Shown here: positions 28,052 through 36,496 of the stretch, in pieces
Numbering within the stretch: the stretch's first letter is position 1
Layout: every line of letters starts with the position of its first letter
Assembly (NCBI GenBank): GCA_028283765.1
Contig: JAPWJY010000009.1
Location: 62,001 to 126,000 of the forward strand
Direction: 5' to 3'
Length of the DNA stretch: 64,000 nt
Source: Parvibaculaceae bacterium
GTDB taxonomy: Bacteria; Pseudomonadota; Alphaproteobacteria; Parvibaculales; Parvibaculaceae
Notes under the pieces: generated by a model
The model's database searches: none
Told to the model about the DNA's origin: nothing
What the model saw: the letters and a program-made list of their open reading frames with translations, nothing else
Made by a program: the position numbers and the translations under genes

Positions 28052-28079
28052 AGCGTAGATACCAAAGAAAACCTGGGGG

Positions 28080-29018
28080 TCAGCCGAACGTGCGTGCCCC
28101 CGCCAGCCCTCCCATACGCCCGGCGATGGCGAAGAACCCGGCGACGGTTTCATCGATGATTTCCTTCGCCGTCCTGATCGAGTCGATCAGGCCGACGGTC
28201 TCGCCCGCCAGCGCCGGGGCGGCTTCCATGTTTCCGCCGAAATAGACGTCGCGGATATTCGAGAATATGTCGGCGGGCATTCGCCCTTCCGCATAGATTT
28301 CATCCATGCGCTCGCTTTTCAGTGCGCGGATGCAGGGCGTCGACTTCTTGTTCAGCACATAGGTGCCCGTTTCCTTCGACGTCACGATCCTGTTCTTGTA
28401 ATTTTCATGGACCGGGCTTTCAGCTGAGCTGACGAAGCGCGTGCCCATCTGCACCGCCTCGGCCCCGAGCGCGAAGGCGGCCGCCATGCCGCGCCCGTCG
28501 CAGATGCCCCCGGCAGCGACCAGCGGCACATCGACCTTTGCCCGGACCGCCTGCAACAGCACCAGCGTGGACACCTCCTCCGGGTTCTTGAAGCCCCCGC
28601 CTTCGGCCCCCTCGACCACAAGCCCGTCAACCCCCGCCGCCACGCATTTGATCGCGGCATCCACCGTCGGTACCGCGTGATAGACGACGATGCCCGCCGC
28701 CTTGAGCGGCCCGACGAATTTGGCCGGGCTTCCCGCCGAGGTGGTGACGAACTTCACCCCGCTCTCGCAGACGAATTTCAGCATGGCGTCGTCGCGCAGG
28801 AACATGATCGGCAGATTGACGCCGAAGGGCTTGCCGGTGAGTTCCTTCATTTTCAGTATCTCGGCCTTGCAGGCCTCCGTCTCCCCCGACGAGGTTTCGA
28901 TGATGCCGATGCCGCCCGCGTTGGAGACCGCCGAGGCCAGCTGCGAACGGGCGATCCAGCCCATCGGGGCCTGAATGATCGGATATTGGGCGCCGGTATG
29001 GGCAAGCACGCGGTTCAT
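28080..29018 (-). CDS. Nitronate monooxygenase family protein
   Basis: A 312-aa FMN TIM-barrel protein of the 2-nitropropane dioxygenase/nitronate monooxygenase family. The barrel landmarks are QAPMGWIARSQLASAVSNAG at the start, VEGAEGGGFKNPEE, the phosphate-binding LVAAGGICDGRGMAAAFALG (both shortened here) and GTRFVSSAESPVHE. Such enzymes oxidise alkyl nitronates with O2; related FabK enoyl reductases share the fold. GGGAGG precedes the ATG. It is the last gene of a three-gene operon with two GST-like proteins, which suggests detoxification. Confidence 0.88.
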   Translation of the reverse strand: MNRVLAHTGAQYPIIQAPMGWIARSQLASAVSNAGGIGIIETSSGETEACKAEILKMKELTGKPFGVNLPIMFLRDDAMLKFVCESGVKFVTTSAGSPAKFVGPLKAAGIVVYHAVPTVDAAIKCVAAGVDGLVVEGAEGGGFKNPEEVSTLVLLQAVRAKVDVPLVAAGGICDGRGMAAAFALGAEAVQMGTRFVSSAESPVHENYKNRIVTSKETGTYVLNKKSTPCIRALKSERMDEIYAEGRMPADIFSNIRDVYFGGNMEAAPALAGETVGLIDSIRTAKEIIDETVAGFFAIAGRMGGLAGARTFG

Positions 29019-29073
29019 TGGTTTCCTCCCAGAAACAGTCCGATGTGAATATCAGCGCTCCATCCATATACGC

Positions 29074-30087
29074 TCAGGCAGCGGCACTCAAAGGACCTGC
29101 AAGACCGAACTCGTCGAACACCGGCATCAGACCGCTCCTCGCGGCGGGCGGCAGGGCGGCGAACCGCGCGCGCAGTTCGGCCAGACAACGAAGCTGGTAG
29201 CGAAATGTCCCCTGCTCATATTCGTGCCCGCGCGCCTTCAGGGAAAATGTCTGCGCGCCGCGCGCCAGGGCTTCCGCATTCGCCAGCAGGAACGGCAGGT
29301 AAACCTCCCCGGCAAGCTTCAGCAACCCCCGGACAGCATCCGGAAACGGCTTGCCCGGGTCGCGCCATGTCCCCTCGACACCCGACGCATCGTCAAGCTG
29401 GGCCAGCCAGCGGAACGTGAACGGAGCGGATGCGCGCAGCAGGGCGGCAGGCGTGGGATCGACCGCAAGCTGGGAAAACTGGCCGAGCCAGCCGAAGTCC
29501 GCAAGCGACGGGCGCGATCCGAAAAGATAGGGCTCTTCCATGATGTGACGCTCGAAAAGCGCCAGCACCTCATCGCATGTTTCCTCGATCAGCGCCCGGT
29601 TCTTTTCCGTGCATCCCACCAGCGCCATCCGGCCTGTCTGGCGCTCAGCAAACTCCGCCGCATAGGATCTGATGCGCGCCTCGCCCTGGCCCGCGAGCCG
29701 GTCGAAAGATAGCCATTCGCTCATCTGTTTCTGGTCGACGGGCCGGAACCAGCGGTAATGGAACATCATCTTCGTGCCCCATTCATCCGCCATATCCTCG
29801 ATCAGGAAGGCCAGAAAGGCTTGGCCCGCATCATCCGGCACGATGGAACGGCTCTCCGGATGTCTTCGTTCCAGCTCGAAGATCATGGGCGTGGAATCAT
29901 TGTGATAGCTGCCGTCGGGAAACTGGATGACCGGAATGACCGGCGCGCGCACGTTCGCCATCTCGTGCATGTTGGCTTCATTGATCTGGCACCAGATATG
30001 CGGCAGGCGGCGATAGCGCAGGATCGCCCGCATCTTCATGGAATAGGGTGAGCCCAGCCCGCCCAGAATCCTGTAATGACCATTCAT
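29074..30087 (-). CDS. Long glutathione S-transferase-like protein 1
   Basis: A 337-aa protein with an N-terminal thioredoxin-like GST domain: LGGLGSPYSMKMRAILRYR (shortened) carries the usual SPYS catalytic turn near residues 13-16, and PVIPVIQFPDGSYHNDST supplies the cis-proline and the glutathione-binding D-S/T pair. The helical C-terminal region (about 90-337) is more than 100 residues longer than in classical GSTs, with EEPYLFGSRPSLADFGWLGQ corresponding to the N-capping box. GGGAGG precedes the ATG. It shares this architecture with the next gene upstream. Confidence 0.82.
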   Translation of the reverse strand: MNGHYRILGGLGSPYSMKMRAILRYRRLPHIWCQINEANMHEMANVRAPVIPVIQFPDGSYHNDSTPMIFELERRHPESRSIVPDDAGQAFLAFLIEDMADEWGTKMMFHYRWFRPVDQKQMSEWLSFDRLAGQGEARIRSYAAEFAERQTGRMALVGCTEKNRALIEETCDEVLALFERHIMEEPYLFGSRPSLADFGWLGQFSQLAVDPTPAALLRASAPFTFRWLAQLDDASGVEGTWRDPGKPFPDAVRGLLKLAGEVYLPFLLANAEALARGAQTFSLKARGHEYEQGTFRYQLRCLAELRARFAALPPAARSGLMPVFDEFGLAGPLSAAA

Positions 30088-30133
30088 GCCGCTTCCTCCC
30101 GAAGTCTCGTCGTTTTATTGGTTTGTCCGTCCG

Positions 30134-31294
30134 TCAGTTCGCCCGGCCCCATACTTCCACATAATCCCTGCGTTCGATGCGCCGCGTGCAGCGCGCCGTG
30201 AGCAGCGGCCGCAGGCCGGTCCGTTCGAGCAATACATCCACCGCATCTCTGTCCGCCGCGGGCAGGGCATCCCAGGCATCCTGAATACGCTGAAGCATCC
30301 ATATCTGATAATGGCGGACGCCCTGCCGGGCCGCGACGCCGCGAATCTCCGGCGCATGGGAGGCCAGCGCCTTGCGCGTGCCCTTCGGCACAATCGGCGC
30401 GCCCTCCTCGACCGGGTTCGCCTCAAGCCAGCGATTGACGGCATCAACCGTCGAAAGGATGACCGGCAGATGATCCGTCGCCATGAGCCGGAGCACGGGT
30501 TCCAGCGTTTCCGGAATTGCGTCTTGATCCAGAAACGCGGCAGGCATGGCGGCAAATTCCGGCATATCGGAATCCGCCGCGCTCATCCGCTCGACCCAGC
30601 GCGCGACCCGGGATGCCGTGCACTTCATCTGGAATGAAGGCACCGGGTCACGTCCCAGATGGGCATGGAAAGCCGCGATCATGCCGTAATCGCCGATAGA
30701 GGGACGGCCACCCAGCAGATAGGGCATCTGGTGCAGATGGGCATCCATCGCCGCGAGAAGTTCCCGGTACGAATCCTCGATCTGGGGAATGGTTTCCGGC
30801 GTAATCCCCAGCGCGGGCAGATAGGCGCTCATTTGCGACATGGGTATTTCCGCAAGCCTGAACTGATCTTCCCGCGGCGTGCCCGGCGCCATGAAGCTGC
30901 CGAACTCTCCGCGGATGAAGTCGCCCTGCCGGTCGAGGAAATTCCAGCGATAGTGCATCACGGTGCGCAACAGCCCTTCGTCGCCGAAGAACTCCATCAT
31001 GAGAGCGATGATCCGCTGCCGCGGCGTCTGCGGATAGCAGCTCTCACACCCATATTCCGCTTCCAGAAAATCGATGATCTCCGTCGTATCCTGCACGATC
31101 CGCCCGTCCGGCATCTCGATGACCGGCAGCCAGATGCGCCCGAGCACCGGAATCACGACCGATTGATAATGTCCGTCGGCGGGCAGGCGCTCGACATAGG
31201 CAATCGCGTTCTTGCGCAGAAAGGAGCGGATCTTGCCCGCGAACATGGAGGGAGGACAGCCATAAAAATGAACCAGGGACGCCGGGGGAGCCAT
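30134..31294 (-). CDS. Long glutathione S-transferase-like protein 2
   Basis: A 386-aa protein, first gene of the operon. The thioredoxin-like part has VHFYGCPPSMFAGKIRSFLR and LPVIEMPDGRIVQDTTEIIDFLE (each cut short here), the second containing the cis-proline and the D-T pair that binds glutathione's gamma-glutamyl group. QMPYLLGGRPSIGDYGMIAA is the GST C-domain landmark. The helical tail is even longer than in its neighbour. GGAG is eight bases from the ATG. A near-consensus promoter overlapped by a palindrome lies just upstream. Confidence 0.82.
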   Translation of the reverse strand: MAPPASLVHFYGCPPSMFAGKIRSFLRKNAIAYVERLPADGHYQSVVIPVLGRIWLPVIEMPDGRIVQDTTEIIDFLEAEYGCESCYPQTPRQRIIALMMEFFGDEGLLRTVMHYRWNFLDRQGDFIRGEFGSFMAPGTPREDQFRLAEIPMSQMSAYLPALGITPETIPQIEDSYRELLAAMDAHLHQMPYLLGGRPSIGDYGMIAAFHAHLGRDPVPSFQMKCTASRVARWVERMSAADSDMPEFAAMPAAFLDQDAIPETLEPVLRLMATDHLPVILSTVDAVNRWLEANPVEEGAPIVPKGTRKALASHAPEIRGVAARQGVRHYQIWMLQRIQDAWDALPAADRDAVDVLLERTGLRPLLTARCTRRIERRDYVEVWGRAN

Positions 31295-31321
31295 TACGCA
31301 TTCTCCATTTGTTTGGTGCAG

Positions 31322-31356
31322 AGCATAGTTTTGGCATTTATAATGTCAAAACATTA
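31322..31356 (-). promoter_or_regulatory. Promoter of the GST-NMO operon overlapped by a likely TetR operator
   Basis: On the minus strand TTGACA (31349-31344) and TATGCT (31327-31322) are separated by 16 bases. A palindrome TAATGT-CAAA-ACATTA (31341-31356) covers the -35 box. A divergent TetR gene starts 118 bases away, so this reads as a classic repressor site blocking RNA polymerase. Confidence 0.65.
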
Positions 31357-31473
31357 GCGCGCCGCTCCCGGAAGCATCGTTCAGGATGAGGCCGGAAAAG
31401 AAAGCTGATAGACTTTCCATTGGCCGGGTCCCGGCGCCGGAGCCGCCTCATTTGTGTAACGGATAAAAGTACG

Positions 31474-32094
31474 ATGAATTCCACCCAGCCCGGCAAGGAG
31501 CCGGATGGCCGTCATCAGCGATCGGCCGAGAGCCGCCGCCGCATTATCGAGGCCATGATCCGGCTGGTGCGCGCAGGCATGGTCGAGCCCAACGCCGAAG
31601 CCGTCGCCGGTGAGGCCGGCGTGGGGCTTCGCACCGTGTTCCGGCTGTTCAGGGACATGGACAGCCTCTTTGCGGAAATATCCGGTTTCATCATGGATGA
31701 GATCCGCCCCCTGATCGAGACTCCCCTTCCCGATGGCCCATGGCTCGAACAACTCGACCGGCAGATAGGACGGCGCGGCCGCCTCTACGACAGGATCATG
31801 CCGTTCAAGACGGCGGCGGAAGCGGGCAGGCACCGCTCGCCCTTTCTTCAGGCCGACCACGAGCTGATGAACGGCAAGCTGCGCGCCGCCCTGAAGGGCA
31901 TTCTCCCCCGCGACGCGATCGGGGACAAAATCCTGCTGGAGGCGCTGGATGCCACGCTCAGTTTCGAAACCTGGCGGCGGTTGCGGCAGGATCAGAAACT
32001 GTCATCCGTCCGCGCCACCGCCACCATGAAGCGGATGGCCCATGCGCTGGCCGCCAGCGAACCGGATCAGCCCTGTATGCCGGTTACGCCATAA
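31474..32094 (+). CDS. TetR-family transcriptional regulator
   Basis: A 206-aa repressor. The N-terminal helix-turn-helix spans about 42-61 (AVAGEAGVGLRTVFRLFRD), the typical TetR recognition region; the rest is a helical ligand/dimer domain without a family-specific motif I can name. The start ATG is preceded by weak GGAT. It is divergent from the two GST-like genes and the nitronate monooxygenase, which it probably represses. The 3' end overlaps uppP by 28 bases tail-to-tail. Confidence 0.85.
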   Translation: MNSTQPGKEPDGRHQRSAESRRRIIEAMIRLVRAGMVEPNAEAVAGEAGVGLRTVFRLFRDMDSLFAEISGFIMDEIRPLIETPLPDGPWLEQLDRQIGRRGRLYDRIMPFKTAAEAGRHRSPFLQADHELMNGKLRAALKGILPRDAIGDKILLEALDATLSFETWRRLRQDQKLSSVRATATMKRMAHALAASEPDQPCMPVTP

Positions 32095-32891
32095 AGCGCG
32101 AACCAGCCGAGCAGCAGCAAGCCCAGCACAATCCGGTACCAGCCGAACACGACAAAAGTGTGCTGGCTGACGAACCCGATCAGCCATTTGACGACGATGA
32201 GCGCCGAGACGAACGCCAGCACGAAGCCAACGGCGATGGTCAGGCCATAATCAGGGTCGAGCAGGTGGCGCGCCTTCCACAGGTCGAGCACCGTCGCGCC
32301 CAGCATGGTCGGGATGGCGAGGAAGAAGGAGAACTCCGCCGCCGTCTTGCGATCCACGTTCAGCATGTAGGCGCCCAGTATCGATGCCCCGGAGCGCGAT
32401 ACGCCCGGGATCATGGCCAGACACTGGATGAAGCCGATGGCGACAGCCCGCCCATAGGGGATGCGCTCGACACTATGGAAAAGCTGTTTTGGGTGAATGC
32501 GCTCGATCGCCAGAATGGCGATGCCGCCGATGATGAGCGAGGAACAGACCACATAGGGCGAAAACAGCACCGCCTTGATGAAATCATGCAGCAGAAAGCC
32601 GATCACGGCGGCGGGCAGAAAGGCCGCAACGATCAGCAGCACGAAGCGCCGCGCGTCGGGATCGGATGGCAGGCGCACCAGCACGCCCCATAAGCGCTGG
32701 AAATAAAGCACGCAGATGGCGAGGATTGCGCCAAGCTGGATCACCACGTCGAAGACCGTGGCGATCGGCCCGTCAAACCCCACAAGCTCGCCCGCGAGAA
32801 TGAGATGCCCGGTGGAGGACACGGGCAGAAACTCCGTCACCCCCTCGACAACCCCGAGAAAGGCGGCTTGCAGCAAAGTCGTATCAATCAT
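32067..32891 (-). CDS. uppP: Undecaprenyl-diphosphatase (BacA type)
   Basis: A 274-aa inner-membrane enzyme with about eight helices that removes one phosphate from undecaprenyl diphosphate to recycle the lipid carrier for peptidoglycan and polysaccharides; overexpression gives bacitracin resistance. Motif 1, EGVTEFLPVSSTGH, is at 16-29 and motif 2, PGVSRSG, at 162-168, both intact. The ribosome site is weak. Its end runs 28 bases into the convergent TetR gene. Confidence 0.95.
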   Translation of the reverse strand: MIDTTLLQAAFLGVVEGVTEFLPVSSTGHLILAGELVGFDGPIATVFDVVIQLGAILAICVLYFQRLWGVLVRLPSDPDARRFVLLIVAAFLPAAVIGFLLHDFIKAVLFSPYVVCSSLIIGGIAILAIERIHPKQLFHSVERIPYGRAVAIGFIQCLAMIPGVSRSGASILGAYMLNVDRKTAAEFSFFLAIPTMLGATVLDLWKARHLLDPDYGLTIAVGFVLAFVSALIVVKWLIGFVSQHTFVVFGWYRIVLGLLLLGWFALYGVTGIQG

Positions 32892-33083
32892 GAGAACACT
32901 CGATCCCGGCCCGGGCGGCGCGGCTTCAGTTGCGGTGAAAACCCCGGAAACTCAACCACATGGGCCGAGACGATGCCAGTTGGAATTACCCCGCCGCGGC
33001 ATGAAGTAAGCTGAACCGGCCAGGAGCCGGACCGGACGAGGAACGAATTGCGTGCACCCGCCCGCCTCCTGTAGACTCCCGCC

Positions 33084-33099
33084 TAGGGTAATCACCCTA
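33084..33099. promoter_or_regulatory. Palindrome upstream of the LLM oxidoreductase operon
   Basis: TAGGGT-AATC-ACCCTA is a perfect 6-bp inverted repeat with a 4-base centre, 65 bases before the flavin oxidoreductase start. It has the size of a dimeric regulator site. No regulator gene adjoins it, so the cognate protein is unknown. Confidence 0.45.
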
Positions 33100-33163
33100 A
33101 ACAAGGGCCCAGGCACCCCGAAAAGGGGACGACCAGAACAAGGGTCCACGGGAGGAATGCAAT

Positions 33164-34429
33164 ATGAAATTCACCTGGTTCAACCTGATGCCATGGCCCT
33201 ATCTGCCCGATGACTTCCGCGAGAAGCATCGCTCCGTATGGGTCGACATCGATTCAAAACTGTTCGACCCGGCAAAGAGCCATGAAGTCTACAATATGTA
33301 CATGGACCTGCTGGAATATGCCTCGACGCTGGGCTTCGACGGCGTGGGCGTCAACGAGCACCACCAGAACGGCTATGGCATCATGCCGTCGCCCAACATC
33401 ATCGCGGCAGGTCTGGCGCGGCGCACGAAGGATGCCGCCATCGTCGTGCTCGGCAACTCCATCGCGCTCTACAATCCGCCCGTGCGCGTGGCGGAGGAAT
33501 TCGCCATGCTGGACTGTATCAGCGGCGGACGTCTCGTCGCGGGCTTCCCGGTCGGCACCTCGATGGACACCAACTATTGCTATGGCCAGATCCCGGCGCT
33601 GACGCGCGAGAAATATGGCGAGGCGCACGATCTGATCAAACGGGCATGGGAAGATCCAGAGCCCTTCGCTTTCAACGGCCGCTACAACAAGCTGCGCCAC
33701 GTCAACATCTGGCCGCGTCCGATCCAGAACCCGATGCCGATCCATATTCCCGGCGGCGGCTCGGTCGAGACCTATGATTTCTGCATCGACAATACCTACT
33801 CCTATTCCTACCTGTCCTTTTCCGGCTATATCCGGGCAAAGGCGCTGCTGCAGGGCTACTGGGACCGCGTCGCCGAGCGCAATACGCCCGACGAAAGCCC
33901 CTACCGGGCGGGCTTCGCGCAGACCATCTGCGTGGCGGAAACCGACGAGGAAGCGGAACGTCTCTATTCGGAGCATGTCAGCTATTTCTACAACCGCTGC
34001 CTCCATGTCTATCCGGGCTTCGCGGACGCGCCCGGCTACCGCACCATCAAGACCATCCAGTCAGGCGCGCTGTCGCAATATGCCCCGCCGAAGGGCGGCT
34101 ATGGCACGTTGAGCTGGAAGGATCTGGTCGAGCAGGGCCACATCATCGCCGGAAGTCCCGAAACCGTGCGCCAGCGCATGGAGGAACTGATCAAGGGTCT
34201 CAATGTCGGCAACATCTTCTGCCTGCTGCATGTCGGCAACATGCCGAAGGACAAGTGCATGTATTCGACCAAGCTCTTCGCCGAGAAGGTCATGCCGAAA
34301 CTTCGCCACATGTTCCCCGACTATGCCGATGACGACCGTTTCTGGTGCAAGCCGCTCTCCCGCCGCGTCACGCCGGGCGACCTGCCCGCCGAGCGCGATC
34401 TGGCGGGCCTGATGGCCGGAAAGGATTGA
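33164..34429 (+). CDS. LLM-class flavin-dependent oxidoreductase
   Basis: A 421-aa bacterial-luciferase-like TIM barrel. TLGFDGVGVNEHHQNGYGIM (with the conserved NEHH), LGNSIALYNPPVRVAEEFAMLD (shortened) and SGGRLVAGFPVGT are the characteristic blocks; the flavin is FMN or F420. Relatives include limonene and alkanesulfonate monooxygenases and many uncharacterised xenobiotic oxygenases. GGGAGG lies nine bases before ATG. It is followed after four bases by an alpha/beta hydrolase, so the two very likely act in sequence, oxygenation then hydrolysis. Confidence 0.88.
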   Translation: MKFTWFNLMPWPYLPDDFREKHRSVWVDIDSKLFDPAKSHEVYNMYMDLLEYASTLGFDGVGVNEHHQNGYGIMPSPNIIAAGLARRTKDAAIVVLGNSIALYNPPVRVAEEFAMLDCISGGRLVAGFPVGTSMDTNYCYGQIPALTREKYGEAHDLIKRAWEDPEPFAFNGRYNKLRHVNIWPRPIQNPMPIHIPGGGSVETYDFCIDNTYSYSYLSFSGYIRAKALLQGYWDRVAERNTPDESPYRAGFAQTICVAETDEEAERLYSEHVSYFYNRCLHVYPGFADAPGYRTIKTIQSGALSQYAPPKGGYGTLSWKDLVEQGHIIAGSPETVRQRMEELIKGLNVGNIFCLLHVGNMPKDKCMYSTKLFAEKVMPKLRHMFPDYADDDRFWCKPLSRRVTPGDLPAERDLAGLMAGKD

Positions 34430-34433
34430 GCCC

Positions 34434-35216
34434 ATGACGATCACCCTTAAAACCATCCAGACCCATCATGTGCCCGTCCAGTATTACGAGGGCGGCGAAG
34501 GCCAGCCGCTCGTCTTCCTGCACAGCGCAGGCGGCATCACGGGCGAGGATCCTTTCCTCAAAAAACTTGCGGAAAAATATCATGTCTACGCCCCGCTTCT
34601 GCCGGGCTATGGCGACAGCGAGGAATGCGCCGAACTCCGTGACATGCTGGACATCACCCTTCACACCGCCGACGTCATCGACGCGCTGGGGCTGAAGGAC
34701 CCGATCCTCGCCGGTCACTCCATGGGCGGCATGATCGCCGCCGAGCTTGCCGCCATCGCGCCCCATGATGTGAGCCGTCTGGCGCTCATCTGTCCGGCGG
34801 GGCTGTGGCTCGACGACCATCCGGTGCCAGACCTTTTCTCACTCATGCCCTACGAGATGCCGCAATATCTGTTCCATGACGTGGAAGCCGGCACGGCGCT
34901 GATGACGGCGGGCGTCGCCATCGACGACAGCGAATGGCTGAAGGCCTATCTGGTGCGCAACGCAAGGCAGATGGGCATGGCGGGCAAGATCCTGTTCCCG
35001 ATTCCCGACCGTGGCCTTTCCCAGCGGCTCTACCGCATCAAGGCGAAAACCGTGCTCGTCTGGGGCGACAGCGACCGCCTCACCGTGCCCGCCTATGCCC
35101 ATGCCTTCAAGAAGGCGATCTCCGGCGCGGAACTCGTTTCCATCGCCGAGGCGGGCCATTACGTCACCCTTGAAAAAAGCGATCAGGTCGTCGCCGCCAT
35201 CGGACGGCTCGGCTGA
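34434..35216 (+). CDS. Alpha/beta hydrolase
   Basis: A 260-aa hydrolase with the nucleophile elbow GHSMGG (Ser96), an oxyanion region LVFLHSAGG, a late acid in VWGDSDRLTVP and histidine H242 in EAGHYVTLE. No signal peptide. It is the second gene of an operon with the LLM oxidoreductase and is followed by a strong terminator. It could hydrolyse a lactone or ester made by that oxygenase; the substrate is not evident. Confidence 0.88.
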   Translation: MTITLKTIQTHHVPVQYYEGGEGQPLVFLHSAGGITGEDPFLKKLAEKYHVYAPLLPGYGDSEECAELRDMLDITLHTADVIDALGLKDPILAGHSMGGMIAAELAAIAPHDVSRLALICPAGLWLDDHPVPDLFSLMPYEMPQYLFHDVEAGTALMTAGVAIDDSEWLKAYLVRNARQMGMAGKILFPIPDRGLSQRLYRIKAKTVLVWGDSDRLTVPAYAHAFKKAISGAELVSIAEAGHYVTLEKSDQVVAAIGRLG

Positions 35217-35252
35217 CCCCATCAAGAACAAGAAACGAAAACCAGACTGGGA

Positions 35253-35274
35253 GGGCCGCTTGCGCGGCCCTTTT
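35253..35274 (+). terminator. Rho-independent terminator after the LLM-hydrolase operon
   Basis: GGGCCGC, TTGC loop, GCGGCCC, then TTTTCATG. A perfect 7-bp GC stem with a four-T run. Confidence 0.9.
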
Positions 35275-35296
35275 CATGTCCGCCCGATAGCATCAC

Positions 35297-35938
35297 CTAG
35301 TAACCGGCCGTGAAGCGTTTCCGGATATGGCGCGGATTTTCAAGCTCATCGACGATGGCGACAGCGAGGTCCTCCACCGAGATGCGGCTTTCTCCCTTCG
35401 CGTCGAAGAGCGGCGCGTCGTCCCCAAGGCGGAACTGGCCGGTGCGGGCTCCCGGCTCCAGCAGCAGGGAGGGCGAGACGAAGCTCCAGTCGAGAGTCTT
35501 TTCTTGCCTCAGAAGCGTCAGGGCCTCGCGCGCGCCCCGGGCGCCCTCGCGCCAGACTTCGGGAAATTCCGGCGTATCGACAAGCTGCACCCCCGGCTTT
35601 ATCTCAAGGCTGCCCGCGCCGCCGACCACCAGCAGGCGCTTCACGCCGGATCGCCGGACGCCCTCGTAAATAGCCTTCGTCGCAGCGACGAAGCGGTTGT
35701 AGACATCCGATCCGTCCTGCATGGAATTATAGGCGCTGACGACCGCATCGTGGCCCGCGACGAGGCGTGCAACCGCCGCTGGATCGTTCACATCGCCCGC
35801 GACGGCAACGAGATTCCTGCCGGCGGGCAGCTTGCCCGTATTCCGCGCGATGGCGGTGACGCTGTGGCCGCGCGCGAGCGCCTCGGCCAGAACCTTCGAG
35901 CCGACGAATCCCGTGGCTCCGATCAGTGCGATTTTCAT
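35297..35938 (-). CDS. NAD(P)-binding oxidoreductase (atypical SDR, YwnB-like)
   Basis: A 213-aa protein with an N-terminal Rossmann motif GATGFVG (residues 7-13) and LLVVGGAGSLEI in mid-chain, typical of NAD(P)H-binding flavin-reductase/NmrA-like proteins. It lacks the classical SDR YxxxK pair. AGGAG is six bases before the ATG at 35938. It is divergent from an HxlR regulator, a common pairing in which the regulator responds to reactive electrophiles or oxidants and controls the reductase. Confidence 0.85.
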   Translation of the reverse strand: MKIALIGATGFVGSKVLAEALARGHSVTAIARNTGKLPAGRNLVAVAGDVNDPAAVARLVAGHDAVVSAYNSMQDGSDVYNRFVAATKAIYEGVRRSGVKRLLVVGGAGSLEIKPGVQLVDTPEFPEVWREGARGAREALTLLRQEKTLDWSFVSPSLLLEPGARTGQFRLGDDAPLFDAKGESRISVEDLAVAIVDELENPRHIRKRFTAGY

Positions 35939-35989
35939 GACATCTCCTGCTGGTTCGCTTTCCCTTATCAAAGGAACTGAAAGCTATTA

Positions 35990-36006
35990 AGTTACTGATG
36001 GTAACT
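35990..36006. promoter_or_regulatory. Candidate HxlR operator
   Basis: AGTTAC-TGATG-GTAACT, a perfect 6-bp inverted repeat with a 5-base centre, sits midway in the 153-base gap between the reductase and the HxlR gene. Size and placement fit a winged-helix dimer site. Confidence 0.5.
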
Positions 36007-36091
36007 ACATGGCAGAGCGGCCAGGGCGTTTAAAGAAGGCACGCGAACCTCACCAGGTTACCATGAGAGAACCGCCGCACCGGGGAAACCG

Positions 36092-36496
36092 ATGAAGAAA
36101 GCCGCCTCTTTGGTCACGAAATCCGTGGATGAAAGTTTCGAGCCGCTGGCCCCATGGGAGGGGAAATGCCCGGTGCGCGACGTGCTCGACCGGCTGGGCG
36201 ACGCATGGAGCGTGCTCGTGGTGCTGCGTCTCGCCGAAGGCCCCCGGCGCTTCAACGCCCTGCGCCGCGAGATCGACGGCATTTCGCAGCGGATGCTGAC
36301 GGTGACCCTGCGCCATCTGGAACGCGACGGCCTCGTGATCCGCACCGTGTTCCCGACCAATCCGCCTCAGGTCGAATATGGCCTGAGCGAACTGGGGCTC
36401 ACCCTTGCCCCTGCGCTCAACGCGCTGACCCGCTGGGCCTTCACCCATCAGCCGGAAATCAACCGCGCCCGCATCAGCTTCGACAGCCGCGGCTAG
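36092..36496 (+). CDS. HxlR-family transcriptional regulator
   Basis: A 134-aa winged-helix protein. C26 in EGKCPVRDVLDRLGDAWS is the conserved N-terminal cysteine used for redox sensing in YodB/HypR-type members; ISQRMLTVTLRHLERDG (64-80) is the recognition helix region, and RTVFPTNPPQVEYGLSELG the wing. Divergent from the NAD(P)-binding reductase. Its TAG stop overlaps the stop of the convergent exporter gene within CTAG. Confidence 0.9.
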   Translation: MKKAASLVTKSVDESFEPLAPWEGKCPVRDVLDRLGDAWSVLVVLRLAEGPRRFNALRREIDGISQRMLTVTLRHLERDGLVIRTVFPTNPPQVEYGLSELGLTLAPALNALTRWAFTHQPEINRARISFDSRG

